This document shows, in pieces, positions 8,450-15,664 of a stretch of DNA of 64,000 nucleotides. The notes beneath the pieces were generated by a model, which was given only the letters and a program-made list of their open reading frames with translations, made no database searches and was not told the DNA's origin. Where the stretch lies: positions 3,120,791 to 3,184,790 of the forward strand of contig NZ_AP018178.1 in NCBI RefSeq assembly GCF_002368195.1, written 5' to 3'. The DNA is from Calothrix sp. NIES-2100. GTDB lineage: Bacteria > Cyanobacteriota > Cyanobacteriia > Cyanobacteriales > Nostocaceae. The position numbers and the translations under genes were made by a program. The stretch's first letter is position 1; each line of letters starts with the position of its first letter.

Positions 8450-8524
8450 TCAATGGTCAATGGTCAATGGTCAATGGTCAATGGTCATTAGTCTGTTGAC
8501 TGTTGACTGTTGACTGTTGACTTT
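8450..8524. repeat. STRR: about five GTCAATG units then about four TTGACTG units
   Basis: Two kinds of tandem heptamer lie back to back in the 79-base gap between convergent genes. Their near-complementarity lets the transcript fold, so the tract may act as a bidirectional terminator. Copy number in such tracts varies between strains. Confidence 0.75.
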
Positions 8525-8528
8525 TTGA

Positions 8529-10547
8529 CTAACTATTCAAGTACGTATATCTTCTGAGACTCTGCTCGTAAGTTTGTAGGAGTCGCTGAGATTCGGCTAA
8601 AGTAATGCGCTTTTCTTCCAAGGCTTTTTCGCAACGCTGGCGGATGTTTTCCACCATGTCTTCTGAGTCATACTGCACGTAGCTGACTACTTCGCTCATG
8701 GTATCGCCTTTGACGACATGTTCAATTTGGTAACCTTTGGGGGTCAATTGAATGTGAACTGCGTTAGTGTCGCCAAATAGGTTGTGTAAATTACCCATGA
8801 TTTCTTGGTAAGCTCCACTGAGGAACATTCCCAAATAATAGGGTTCTCCTGGTTTAAAGGTGTGCAGTTCTAAAACAGATTTGACATCACGCAAATCAAT
8901 AAATCGGTCGATTTTGCCATCACTATCACAGGTAAGGTCTGCCAAAATTCCCCGCCGGATTGGTTCTTCATCTAAGCGGTGTATGGGCATAATTGGGAAT
9001 AATTGGTCGATCGCCCAACAATCAGGTGCTGATTGAAACACTGATAAATTGATGTAGTAGATGGAAGCCATAATTTTTTCAAGGTCTTCCAGTTCATCGG
9101 GTACGTATTCTTGCTGCCTAGTGATGTTCAGAATTTTGTGACAACAAGCCCAGTAAAGGCGTTCGGCTTTGGCACGTTCCCGGAGGCGCAAAATCCCCAA
9201 GTTGAAGCGGCTAATGGCTTCTTCTTTAAATTGAGCAGCGTCGTGGTAGAACTCTTGATAATTTTCTTTGTTAATTGATTGGTAGGTTTCCCACAGATAA
9301 TTAATGATTGGGGATTCGCCTTCTTGTGGCGGTTCTGGGGTATCGAGGGGGACATCGCTGGTGCTGAGAACATCAAAAATCAGTACCGATTGATGTGACG
9401 CGATCGCTCTCCCACTTTCACTAATCAGTGTTGGTACGGGAATCTGCCGTTCTGTACAGGTATCTTTTAACTCTGCCACGATGTCGTTGGCATAGTTTTG
9501 CATGTTGTAGTTTTTTGAGGCGTAGAAGTTGGTTTGGGAGCCGTCATAGTCTACACCTAAGCCGCCACCGACATCCAGATATTTCATATCCGCCCCCAGC
9601 ATTGCCAACTCTACGTAAATGCGGCTGGCTTCTTGGATGGCATCTTTAATTACATTAATGGCGGAGATTTGCGAGCCGATATGGAAATGCATCAACTGCA
9701 AAGAATCGAGTAAATCAGCTTCGCGTAACTTGTCAACGGCCTCGATTACCTCCGGCATAGTTAAACCAAATTTAGCGCGATCGCCACTTGAGGTTCCCCA
9801 GCGTCCCATACCTTGGGTACTGAGTTTAGCCCGTACCCCTAAGATCGGTTTAATACCCAACTGGCGGTTAGCAGCAATTACTAAATCAACCTCTTCAATT
9901 TGCTCTAAGACGATAATTGGTGTTTGCCCTAGTCTTTGAGCCAACATTGCCGTTTCGATGTATTCCTGGTCTTTATAGCCATTGCAAATTAACAATGCGC
10001 CTGGGGTATCTAATATAGCCAGAGCAATCATTAATTCCGGCTTAGAACCAGCTTCTAAACCAAATTGATGGGGCTTACCAAACCTGACTAAATCCTCAAT
10101 TAAATGGCGTTGCTGGTTGCACTTGACAGGAAACACACCCCGATAGACACCAGGATAGTTATAGCGAGCGATCGCTTTGGCAAAACAAGCATTTAACCGC
10201 TCAATCCGATCTTCCAAAATGTCCGAAAAGCGAATCAACATCGGCAGCCCTAAATTGCGCTGCTGCAAAGCGTTAACCAATTCAAACAAATCTAAAGAAC
10301 CGCCGCGATCGCCCTTGGGGGAAACAGTGACATGACCGGCAGCATTGATGGAAAAATACGGTTGTCCCCAACCTTCAATGCGATACAGGTCTTCGCTGTC
10401 CTCTATTTTCCAGGAACGAGGCGAATCTTCTGTACTAGTACTAGGTGGTAAAAGCTTTTTGGGCTTATGGTTTTTCACTTCTGGTTTGTGTCCATTGGAC
10501 AACAGCTTAACTACCTCTTCAGATGTAGCAGTTGATTCAACACCCAT
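8529..10547 (-). CDS. speA: Biosynthetic arginine decarboxylase
   Basis: The protein has 672 residues, the family's usual size. It is a PLP enzyme of fold type III: GVFPVKCNQQ contains the PLP-lysine (about residue 142), followed by FGLEAGSKPELM, LMHFHIGSQI, LDVGGGLGVDYDGS (phosphate loop) and the C-terminal AYQEIMGNLHNLFGD with CDSDGKIDRF. SpeA converts arginine to agmatine, the first step of polyamine synthesis. The ATG at 10547 is preferred over a GTG eight codons upstream because AGGA lies seven bases before it. The first 50 residues form a variable, polar cyanobacterial extension. It is divergent from ndk. Confidence 0.95.
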   Translation of the reverse strand: MGVESTATSEEVVKLLSNGHKPEVKNHKPKKLLPPSTSTEDSPRSWKIEDSEDLYRIEGWGQPYFSINAAGHVTVSPKGDRGGSLDLFELVNALQQRNLGLPMLIRFSDILEDRIERLNACFAKAIARYNYPGVYRGVFPVKCNQQRHLIEDLVRFGKPHQFGLEAGSKPELMIALAILDTPGALLICNGYKDQEYIETAMLAQRLGQTPIIVLEQIEEVDLVIAANRQLGIKPILGVRAKLSTQGMGRWGTSSGDRAKFGLTMPEVIEAVDKLREADLLDSLQLMHFHIGSQISAINVIKDAIQEASRIYVELAMLGADMKYLDVGGGLGVDYDGSQTNFYASKNYNMQNYANDIVAELKDTCTERQIPVPTLISESGRAIASHQSVLIFDVLSTSDVPLDTPEPPQEGESPIINYLWETYQSINKENYQEFYHDAAQFKEEAISRFNLGILRLRERAKAERLYWACCHKILNITRQQEYVPDELEDLEKIMASIYYINLSVFQSAPDCWAIDQLFPIMPIHRLDEEPIRRGILADLTCDSDGKIDRFIDLRDVKSVLELHTFKPGEPYYLGMFLSGAYQEIMGNLHNLFGDTNAVHIQLTPKGYQIEHVVKGDTMSEVVSYVQYDSEDMVENIRQRCEKALEEKRITLAESQRLLQTYEQSLRRYTYLNS

Positions 10548-10790
10548 TTCTTCCTGACCTCTGTGTTTCACCCACGAATTATCAATTTAACGCATTCATT
10601 TGCGATCGCATATGCACCCAAAGATAATTTCTGAGATAAACTCTGATTGGTCAAGAGTCATGTGTTACCAATCATGAGTAATTAGTGAAGAGTTGCAAAT
10701 CCGGAAACTCTCAACAAATCACTCAGAATCAAGGACAGATGACAAAGGACAATTGATCTTGAAAAATTTATTAAGTTTTCGGAGATAGCT

Positions 10791-11240
10791 TTGGAACGCA
10801 CATTTTTGGCAATTAAACCCGATGGAGTACAGCGCGGACTGGTAAGTGAAATTATCGGTCGCTTTGAAAAAAAAGGTTTTACCCTCGTGGGTTTGAAGCT
10901 GCTCAAACCGACTCGGGAACTAGCCCAACAACACTACGACGTTCACCGCGAAAGACCCTTCTTTGCAACACTAGTAGAATTTATTACCTCTGGCCCCATA
11001 GTAGCGATGGTGTGGGAAGGTGAAGGCGTAATTGCTTCTGCCAGAAAGATTATTGGTGCAACCAATCCACTCAACGCTGAACCCGGAACTATTCGCGGCG
11101 ATTTGGGGATCAACATTGGTCGCAACATCATCCACGGTTCCGATGCTCCAGAAACAGCGCAAAAAGAAGTTGCTCTGTGGTTTAAGGACGAAGAATTAGT
11201 TAACTGGCAACCAGAATTGACTCCTTGGTTGCACGAGTAG
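10791..11240 (+). CDS. ndk: Nucleoside diphosphate kinase
   Basis: The protein has 149 residues, full length for the family. It begins ERTFLAIKPDGVQRGLV (nucleotide-binding KPDG) and carries the active-site segment NIIHGSDAPETA with the phosphohistidine at position 115. It moves the gamma-phosphate between NTPs and NDPs in the cytoplasm. The start is TTG at 10791: GGAG lies seven bases before it and there is no upstream ATG in frame, so this non-ATG start is well supported. Confidence 0.95.
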   Translation: MERTFLAIKPDGVQRGLVSEIIGRFEKKGFTLVGLKLLKPTRELAQQHYDVHRERPFFATLVEFITSGPIVAMVWEGEGVIASARKIIGATNPLNAEPGTIRGDLGINIGRNIIHGSDAPETAQKEVALWFKDEELVNWQPELTPWLHE

Positions 11241-11247
11241 GGAGTTA

Positions 11248-11510
11248 GGGGCAGCGCCTCGGCTCCGCTCGGCGACCAGGGGGCAGCGCCTCAAGTTCGC
11301 TCGGCGACCAGGGCATAGGGGCAGCGCCTCGACTTCGCTCGGCGACCAGGGGGGACAAGGAGAGAAGTCTGAGCGCCGGCGTCCGGCGATGGCTTCGCCA
11401 ACGTCTTCGACGAACAGAACTTCGGAGGGACAAGGAAGATAAATAAGAAATGCCCCATGCCCACTTGCCCTGAGCGGAGGCGTTCGCGTAGCGGACGCAC
11501 CAGAAGGGAT
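11248..11510. repeat. Cluster of GC-rich dispersed repeats after ndk
   Basis: Three tandem copies of a roughly 33-base unit (GGCAGCGCCTC...GCTCGGCGACCAGG) lie at 11248-11280, 11281-11312 and 11318-11350. They are followed by other palindromic units (GCGCCGGCGTCCGGCG and GCGTTCGCGTAGCGGACGC). Frames through them are open but artificial. Such clusters are typical of Nostocales intergenic DNA; here they fill the gap between convergent ndk and the TerC-family gene. Confidence 0.8.
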
Positions 11511-11527
11511 GCCCTATGCCCCATTTC

Positions 11528-12253
11528 CTACTTTGTTACTTCACTTTTTTCAGGTAGTTCTTGGGGTACTTTAATTTCAGTACGTTTAGAAAATCCCCAA
11601 GCTAGGATCAGACCGATCGCCGCAATCATTAACCATTCTGGTGGGACTAAACTATCATTCACCACCTTTAACAACAGACGCAAACCGACGAAGGACACGG
11701 TAATGTAGCCTGCGTCTTCTAGGTTCTCAAACTCGTCTAGCCAACGGATAAATAATTCCGCCATGAAGCGCAGGGTAATGATCCCAATGGTTGCGCCTGT
11801 TAGTACTAACCACCTTTCTTGGGAAACCGCGATCGCAGTTGTCACACTATCTAAAGAAAATGCCAAGTCTGTAAAGGCAATTACTGGTATTGCTTGCCAC
11901 AACGACTGAAAGCGCGGCCCGTGATGATGATTTTCCTCATCCGTTTCTTGGGATGTGAAATGTTGGAATACTAGCCATAGTAGATAAGCAGCACCCAGAA
12001 GTTCAAATTGCCAAAAGTTTTGTACCCAAGTAGCTGTGAGGATTAATGTAATCCTTAGCACATAGGCAACAACCAAACCCAGGTTTAGGGCTTGACGCTC
12101 AACCTTTTTGTCTTCCAATCCTTGGGCGATCGCAGCGAGGGCGATCGCATTATCAGCAGATAGCACCGCCTCTAAAAACACCAGGATAAGTAGAACTATA
12201 GGAGCTTCAACGGTAAAGTGAAAATGAAGATAATCAAAAATTTTGTCTAGCAT
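11528..12253 (-). CDS. TerC-family integral membrane protein
   Basis: The 241-residue protein has about seven transmembrane helices. It has the two acidic motifs typical of the TerC/Alx/YkoY family: EAVLSADNAIALA near the N-terminus and TDLAFSLDSVTTAIAV in the middle. A His-rich loop (EENHHHGPRF, about 107-116) sits between helices 3 and 4. Family members are linked to tellurite resistance and, more generally, to manganese or other metal efflux and metalation of exported proteins. The intramembrane Asp residues and His loop fit metal handling. The gene is complete, and a basic tail follows the last helix. Confidence 0.85.
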   Translation of the reverse strand: MLDKIFDYLHFHFTVEAPIVLLILVFLEAVLSADNAIALAAIAQGLEDKKVERQALNLGLVVAYVLRITLILTATWVQNFWQFELLGAAYLLWLVFQHFTSQETDEENHHHGPRFQSLWQAIPVIAFTDLAFSLDSVTTAIAVSQERWLVLTGATIGIITLRFMAELFIRWLDEFENLEDAGYITVSFVGLRLLLKVVNDSLVPPEWLMIAAIGLILAWGFSKRTEIKVPQELPEKSEVTK

Positions 12254-12495
12254 TCCAGGTATCTCAAGCAGGGAAATTTAAAAATTAACAGCAAAGCGCG
12301 AATTTTATCCTCACAAGTGCAACAAATTGCTCTTTTATCCAGCTTAACTTGGCTGTAGTGCATTCTGAAGACTGTTACATTCAGGCGATCGCAAGGAAAG
12401 TAGGGTCTGTTGAGTGTAGCACGACACACTCTAAGTCTTAACATTTTCTTAAAAAAGTCCTAATACATCAAGGACAAAAATACTTAAATAGATTT
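12254..12495. other. Promoter-side spacer of the TerC-family gene
   Basis: These 242 bases hold no convincing gene; the 65-codon minus frame across them has no recognisable features. The region begins the low-gene-density accessory stretch that continues to about 15.5 kb. Confidence 0.35.
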
Positions 12496-12528
12496 AGATC
12501 CCCGACTTCTTCAAGAAGTCGGGGATCT
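12496..12528. repeat. 33-base dispersed palindrome (copy 3)
   Basis: It has the same 16-base arms as the copies at 1192-1224 and 3463-3495, here around a single C. It lies just past the 3' end of the minus-strand ORF that stops at 12540 and would work as its terminator. Confidence 0.75.
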
Positions 12529-12539
12529 AAGATTGAGGT

Positions 12540-12968
12540 TTATTGCATCAGAATTTGGCGAATTAAAATACTCATCACTTCATCTGGTTTCTCGGTGGGT
12601 AGCAGTGGAGTCCATTCGCCTACGCCGGCGTAACCAATTACTTGCAAGTAGTGAATTGTACTGGTAACAGCTTTGGCTGAACCAATCAGCAGATGCTTAA
12701 TCGGTTTTCTGTTGGCAAATGGGTTTTGAGTGGGTTGATTTGGTTTTGGTGTATTTGAATCTTCGCCTAAGAACTGTTCTAATTTTGACTGGGCGGAATC
12801 CCCAAATGAACTAATCGCGATCGCGTTCCTTGAAATTGCGCATAAACCAAACTTTGATTTCCAGTAGGTCACGGGCGATCGCGTCAAGCTTGTCCTCCAC
12901 CTCGTCGAAACCATGAGCAATCCCAGTGGAAATATCTTTTTGATTGTTCCGAAGATGGTTAAAGTCAC
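12540..12968 (-). CDS. Small conserved cyanobacterial hypothetical protein (start uncertain)
   Basis: Only the last 85-90 residues look like real protein. A polar linker (FLGEDSNTPKPNQPTQNPFA) is followed by a compact domain, KHLLIGSAKAVTSTIHYLQV then GYAGVGEWTPLLPTEKPDEV and MSILIRQIL. I recall this domain as a small stand-alone protein in many filamentous cyanobacteria, of unknown function. The upstream half of the frame is antisense to better coding sequence, and no good start codon with a Shine-Dalgarno is visible near 12800, so the gene may have lost its start. It lies in a decayed region next to an integrase fragment. Confidence 0.45.
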   Translation of the reverse strand: MTLTIFGTIKKIFPLGLLMVSTRWRTSLTRSPVTYWKSKFGLCAISRNAIAISSFGDSAQSKLEQFLGEDSNTPKPNQPTQNPFANRKPIKHLLIGSAKAVTSTIHYLQVIGYAGVGEWTPLLPTEKPDEVMSILIRQILMQ

Positions 12969-13255
12969 GCTCTGCCGCTAGCTTGCGCTTCTCTGAGTTG
13001 CCATAAATATATCGCATTCCCAATCTGTCCTTGTAGAATAGATAATCCTTGAGCAGTATTGGCGGCTGTTGTTAAAGCAATTCCTCCTAATTGCAAAGCT
13101 GCTTGTGCTGCTTGCTTGGCTTGCTGAATTTCTGAATCCTGGCTCTTATCACTTTGTTCTAAAGTGTTAACCTTGGCTCGTAGTTTTAAAATATCAACTT
13201 GCGCTGCTTGTGCTTTAACATCAGCAACGGTTGCAATATCTTCTGCTTCTCTTGC
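12811..13255 (-). pseudogene. Frameshifted coiled-coil protein remnant
   Basis: Two minus-strand frames read as one protein. From about 13255 to 13020 comes a heptad-rich coiled coil (VDILKLRAKVNTLEQSDKSQ, then QQAKQAAQAALQLGG). A shift near 13020 leads into a second frame (KRKLAAERDFNHLRNNQKD, then EDKLDAIARDLLEIKVW), which ends at 12811. Neither half has a good start. The upstream end is cut abruptly at about 13255, where plus-strand integrase sequence begins. I do not know the family; small coiled-coil proteins like this occur on cyanobacterial plasmids and prophages. Confidence 0.45.
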
Positions 13256-13257
13256 AT

Positions 13258-13420
13258 TAGCTCGCACACCACCCGCCGGACTTTTATTACCAAACTGGCC
13301 AAGCGCGGAGTCGGTTTGACGACTATCAAAAAAATTACAGGACACACAGATTTAAAGGTTTTATCGCGTTACATCGAAGTTTCCGACGACGACGCTAGGG
13401 AGGCGATCGCCACTCTATGA
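13258..13420 (+). pseudogene. Tyrosine recombinase (phage-type integrase), C-terminal fragment
   Basis: The last 53 residues of an integrase catalytic domain are clear: HTTRRTFITKLAKRG (the HxxR box), then KITGHTDLKVLSRYIEV with the second His and the catalytic Tyr. The N-terminal part and the first catalytic Arg are missing, and the reading frame merges with unrelated sequence at about 13255. This is a dead end of a mobile element and probably marks an old recombination boundary. Its stop overlaps the next small ORF by ATGA. Confidence 0.75.
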
Positions 13421-13584
13421 ACGCCAAACTACTTTTTCTCCAAATTGAAATTTTCTTTTCTCGGCTCCAGGCGGGCGAATATGACCACCCGTTAGATTTA
13501 GCTCAAGGGCTGCAAACTTTAGCTGACCTCGCTTGGGATGAGATTGATGAAATTTACCAGCCATCGCTTAGAATCGACCCGTAG
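13417..13584 (+). CDS. Small ORF overlapping the integrase stop (55 residues)
   Basis: The ATG at 13417 overlaps the integrase TGA as ATGA, the usual mark of translational coupling. The 55 residues (NAKLLFLQIEIFFSRLQAG, then LAQGLQTLADLAWDEIDEIY) look like a small helical acidic protein with sensible codon use. Such short genes often follow integrases in cyanobacterial islands. The function is unknown; because its partner is truncated, expression is doubtful. Confidence 0.45.
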   Translation: MNAKLLFLQIEIFFSRLQAGEYDHPLDLAQGLQTLADLAWDEIDEIYQPSLRIDP

Positions 13585-13835
13585 AGTCAGGGTTGTATCT
13601 ATCTCATTGTTGTTTGCTTGCCGCGATCGCGTTTGATGATGCACCCCATCCCAAGAGAGCGCGATCGCATTCCCTTAATGCAACTAGCTAGCAATAATAA
13701 TTTTGCTTTTAAGCACTTTGTCAGAAAATAATCACGAAAAATCAACGCTTTCACCCCTACGGGCGGGCCTCTAAAAATGGCGATTGCCTCAAACTACCTT
13801 ATTGAGAATGCTTGACACTATAGGGGCATAGGGGA
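13585..13835. other. Spacer with HIP1 sites, no gene
   Basis: No gene or clear hairpin is seen. Two HIP1-like GCGATCGC-containing segments occur at about 13623 and 13663. Confidence 0.35.
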
Positions 13836-14003
13836 CTAGGGCGTGTTTTCAAACTCATTTCTTGAATCAGGGGAGGAGGGGGAGAGGGGGAGACGCGGTG
13901 ACGCGGAGAGCTTTTTGAACAAATTTTCACCGCGTCGCCGCGTCCCATTGTCCCGTTGTCAGCCTTATGTAGTTGCATTCGATACTTTGAAGACACGCCC
14001 TAG
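13836..14003. mobile_element. MITE-like element, TIR CTAGGGCGTGTTTTCAAA
   Basis: Bases 13836-13853 and the reverse complement of 13986-14003 match over 18 positions with one mismatch. TA lies at each edge inside similar GGGGAC flanks. The interior has GC-rich inverted segments (GACGCGGTGACGCGG against CCGCGTCGCCGCGTC) and no transposase. The size of about 168 bp and the TA edges suggest a non-autonomous element mobilised by a Tc1/mariner-like (IS630) transposase. Confidence 0.6.
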
Positions 14004-14046
14004 GGGGACAGGGGGGACAAGGGGGACAAATAACAAACCTCAACTC

Positions 14047-14128
14047 GCTAGGTAATGTTCGGAGCTAGCTAGGTAATGTTCGGAGATATTGCCTCAAGTG
14101 CCGTGTCACACGGCACTTGAGGCAATAT
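14047..14128. promoter_or_regulatory. Two 18-base direct repeats followed by a perfect 21-bp inverted repeat
   Basis: GCTAGGTAATGTTCGGAG occurs at 14047-14064 and again at 14068-14085. Directly after it, 14086-14128 is a perfect inverted repeat with 21-base arms around one C (arm ATATTGCCTCAAGTGCCGTG plus T). The hairpin ends three bases before the ATG of the next gene, so in mRNA it would bury the ribosome-binding site. Alternatives are an operator pair, a plasmid origin relic, or a palindromic repeat that inserted here. Confidence 0.5.
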
Positions 14129-14131
14129 GGA

Positions 14132-14467
14132 ATGGCAAGGAATAGCACCACCTGGGAAAGTGGCAGTAGTTGGCGACATGGGAAAACTAAAACTATTCGC
14201 GTACCCATCGCGCTAGAAAATCCGGTCATGGGGTATGCTAGAAAGCTTGATGGATTTCATAACATTTCTGTGGATATCTCCCGGCGAGCGGGGGATATTT
14301 TTTTGATTCTTGAGGCGATCGCCAAATATATTGAGTACAAGCGTACCAACTATCACCCAAACCAGAATTCGCGCCAACTCGACATTAATACCCGCGCCTG
14401 GGACGAGTTGCGGAAGTTTCAGAAGCTGTTGCAAGAGAATCCTCAGTTGCTGTTTGGTAAAGGCTAG
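14132..14467 (+). CDS. Hypothetical protein of plasmid/phage type
   Basis: The protein has 111 residues from the ATG at 14132. The start ARNSTTWESGSSWRHGKTKT followed by RVPIALENPVMGYARKLD resembles small proteins that recur in cyanobacterial plasmids and islands and look DNA-associated (basic, aromatic). The rest is helical (ILEAIAKYIEYKRTN, ELRKFQKLLQENPQLLFG). I cannot assign a function. The strong hairpin immediately upstream probably limits translation or marks autoregulation. It is convergent with the minus-strand ORF that ends at 14464. Confidence 0.5.
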   Translation: MARNSTTWESGSSWRHGKTKTIRVPIALENPVMGYARKLDGFHNISVDISRRAGDIFLILEAIAKYIEYKRTNYHPNQNSRQLDINTRAWDELRKFQKLLQENPQLLFGKG

Positions 14468-14691
14468 TTGCAATCTTCAATAAACCTGCGCATGGTCTCG
14501 ATCGTATTTATTTTTCCCAAGAGCAACAAATTAGTCCCAAGCTCTATGGCTAAGTGCTTTTTCAGTTCGGGATGCTTCCCCAAATCGCTGCACAAGGATA
14601 AAAACGCTTGTGTGGGGCTTTTGTAATATTCAAGTGTCTCAATTGCTCGAAGTTTAGACCATTGTAAGTATTCCTCTGTTGTCATTTGCAT
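14464..14691 (-). CDS. Small hypothetical protein (75 residues)
   Basis: Start MQMTTEEYLQWSKLRAIETL, then LSLCSDLGKHPELKKHLAIE and TMRRFIEDCN: a small, all-helical protein with believable composition. Its ATG lies ten bases inside the end of the 67-codon gene upstream (14682-14885), so the two form a small overlapping operon. The family is not recognised. It overlaps the end of the plus-strand gene by four bases. Confidence 0.5.
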   Translation of the reverse strand: MQMTTEEYLQWSKLRAIETLEYYKSPTQAFLSLCSDLGKHPELKKHLAIELGTNLLLLGKINTIETMRRFIEDCN

Positions 14692-14885
14692 CGCTGATTA
14701 CTCCAGGTTTTGATAAGTTGCTGAATTTCGCCGGGGGTTTGACCATCCGCGATCGCAATTTCAACTTCAGATTTTCGATTTTTTGCGATCGCGCTTTCGA
14801 CTGAGCCAATGTAGCGGCGCTGAAGTTTTCGCCCGCTCATCCAGGTGTAACGGTAATACCAGTATTTGTTACCTGCACGCTGCAC
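14682..14885 (-). CDS. Small basic Tyr/Trp-rich protein, 5' end cut by an IS
   Basis: The frame holds NKYWYYRYTWMSGRKLQRRY then IGSVESAIAKNRKSEVEIAI, a small domain seen in cyanobacterial island proteins and similar in pattern to each half of the protein at 19899-20453 (YY.(Y/W)...K...KYIP). The GTG at 14885 is only the first usable start. The same frame stays open and protein-like further upstream (HQHDNPTHWVEKYWVQRAG) to about 14960, where the IS5-type terminal repeat begins. The true start was probably separated from the gene by that insertion. Function unknown, possibly nucleic-acid binding. Confidence 0.45.
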   Translation of the reverse strand: MQRAGNKYWYYRYTWMSGRKLQRRYIGSVESAIAKNRKSEVEIAIADGQTPGEIQQLIKTWSNQRCK

Positions 14886-14962
14886 CCAATACTTTTCTAC
14901 CCAATGAGTCGGGTTATCGTGTTGGTGAGCAGTTTTTTTTAGTATTACTGTTAACCTGCTCA

Positions 14963-15510
14963 GAGACCATTTATAAAGTAAATCTTTAGACGGCTAGACG
15001 ACGTAACATAATACGAGTCATAACGGCATATATGGCAGCTTCACTCATTTGGTGTCAGACGTTCATAATCCTTACTCAAACGATGGTACTGGTTAAACCA
15101 ACCGAATGTTCTTTCTACTACCCAACGCTTGGGTAAAACTTCAAATTCTTTATCAGTACGGCCCATGACCTCAACATGAGCTTGAATCATCAACCAACTA
15201 GCGAGCAAACTTATCGCCGTCATACCCCGAGTCAACCCACATGATTTCAACTTTTTCCAATGGCATCCAGTTTTCAAGTGATAATAGATGGCATTGCATA
15301 TTTCACGCATATCTGTTGTGCGTGGATGTCCTCCTTCTTTAGCTGGTGGAATCAAGGGAGCCAAGATTTCCCACTCCATATCAGTTAAATCTGTGGGGTA
15401 AGACTTTCGTGTCATACCGACTATCTATGTAAATACACTGCATATAAAGTATCTTATCGGTACCAGAAATCCTTTCTCCTGACTTTTAGATTTACTTTAT
15501 AAATAGCCTC
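14963..15510. mobile_element. Internally deleted IS5-family element
   Basis: The terminal inverted repeats are at 14963-14985 and 15488-15510 (core ATTTATAAAGTAAATCT, 17 of 17 matching, with two mismatches nearer the tips). TCA and TTA flank the tips, close to the TNA target duplication of IS5 relatives. The element is about 550 bp instead of the usual 850 or so, because the middle of the transposase gene is missing. Confidence 0.75.
15041..15415 (-). pseudogene. IS5-family transposase with internal deletion
   Basis: The N-terminus is typical (LTDMEWEILAPLIPPAKEGG, then YYHLKTGCHWKKL) and the C-terminus carries the end of the DDE domain (VLPKRWVVERTFGWF, then RLSKDYERL). Between them about 130 residues are lost, including the first catalytic Asp. 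A second frame retains WVDSGYDGDKFA, the second Asp motif, so the deletion also caused a frameshift. The 124-codon open frame cannot encode an active enzyme. Confidence 0.85.
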
Positions 15511-15664
15511 TTATAACTCCGTTTTTATGAAGATATCAAAGTTTTGCCCCAAAGCTTTGAACAGTCTGGCTTGGGAATTTTCGGACAGGTCTATTGTATT
15601 TATTTGTTCCTGCATCGCAGAAAAACAATAAAATAGATACAGTTACCTAACTGGAGCTATAACA
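15511..15664. other. Leader and promoter region of the HEAT-STAND gene
   Basis: About 150 bases without a gene. GGAG at 15653-15656 is a Shine-Dalgarno at correct spacing for a CTG at 15665 and too far (about 50 bases) from the TTG at 15707. Confidence 0.4.

Noticed and set aside
8450..8524. CRISPR-like array
   Set aside because: The repeats are contiguous heptamers without spacers; these are STRR.
11245..11524. Open frames of 62-83 codons after ndk
   Set aside because: They translate tandem GC-rich repeats (SLSPLVAERSRG-like) and are not genes.
15557..15600. Specific -35/-10 promoter for the HEAT-STAND gene
   Set aside because: AT-rich hexamers can be found, but none stands out enough to call by eye.
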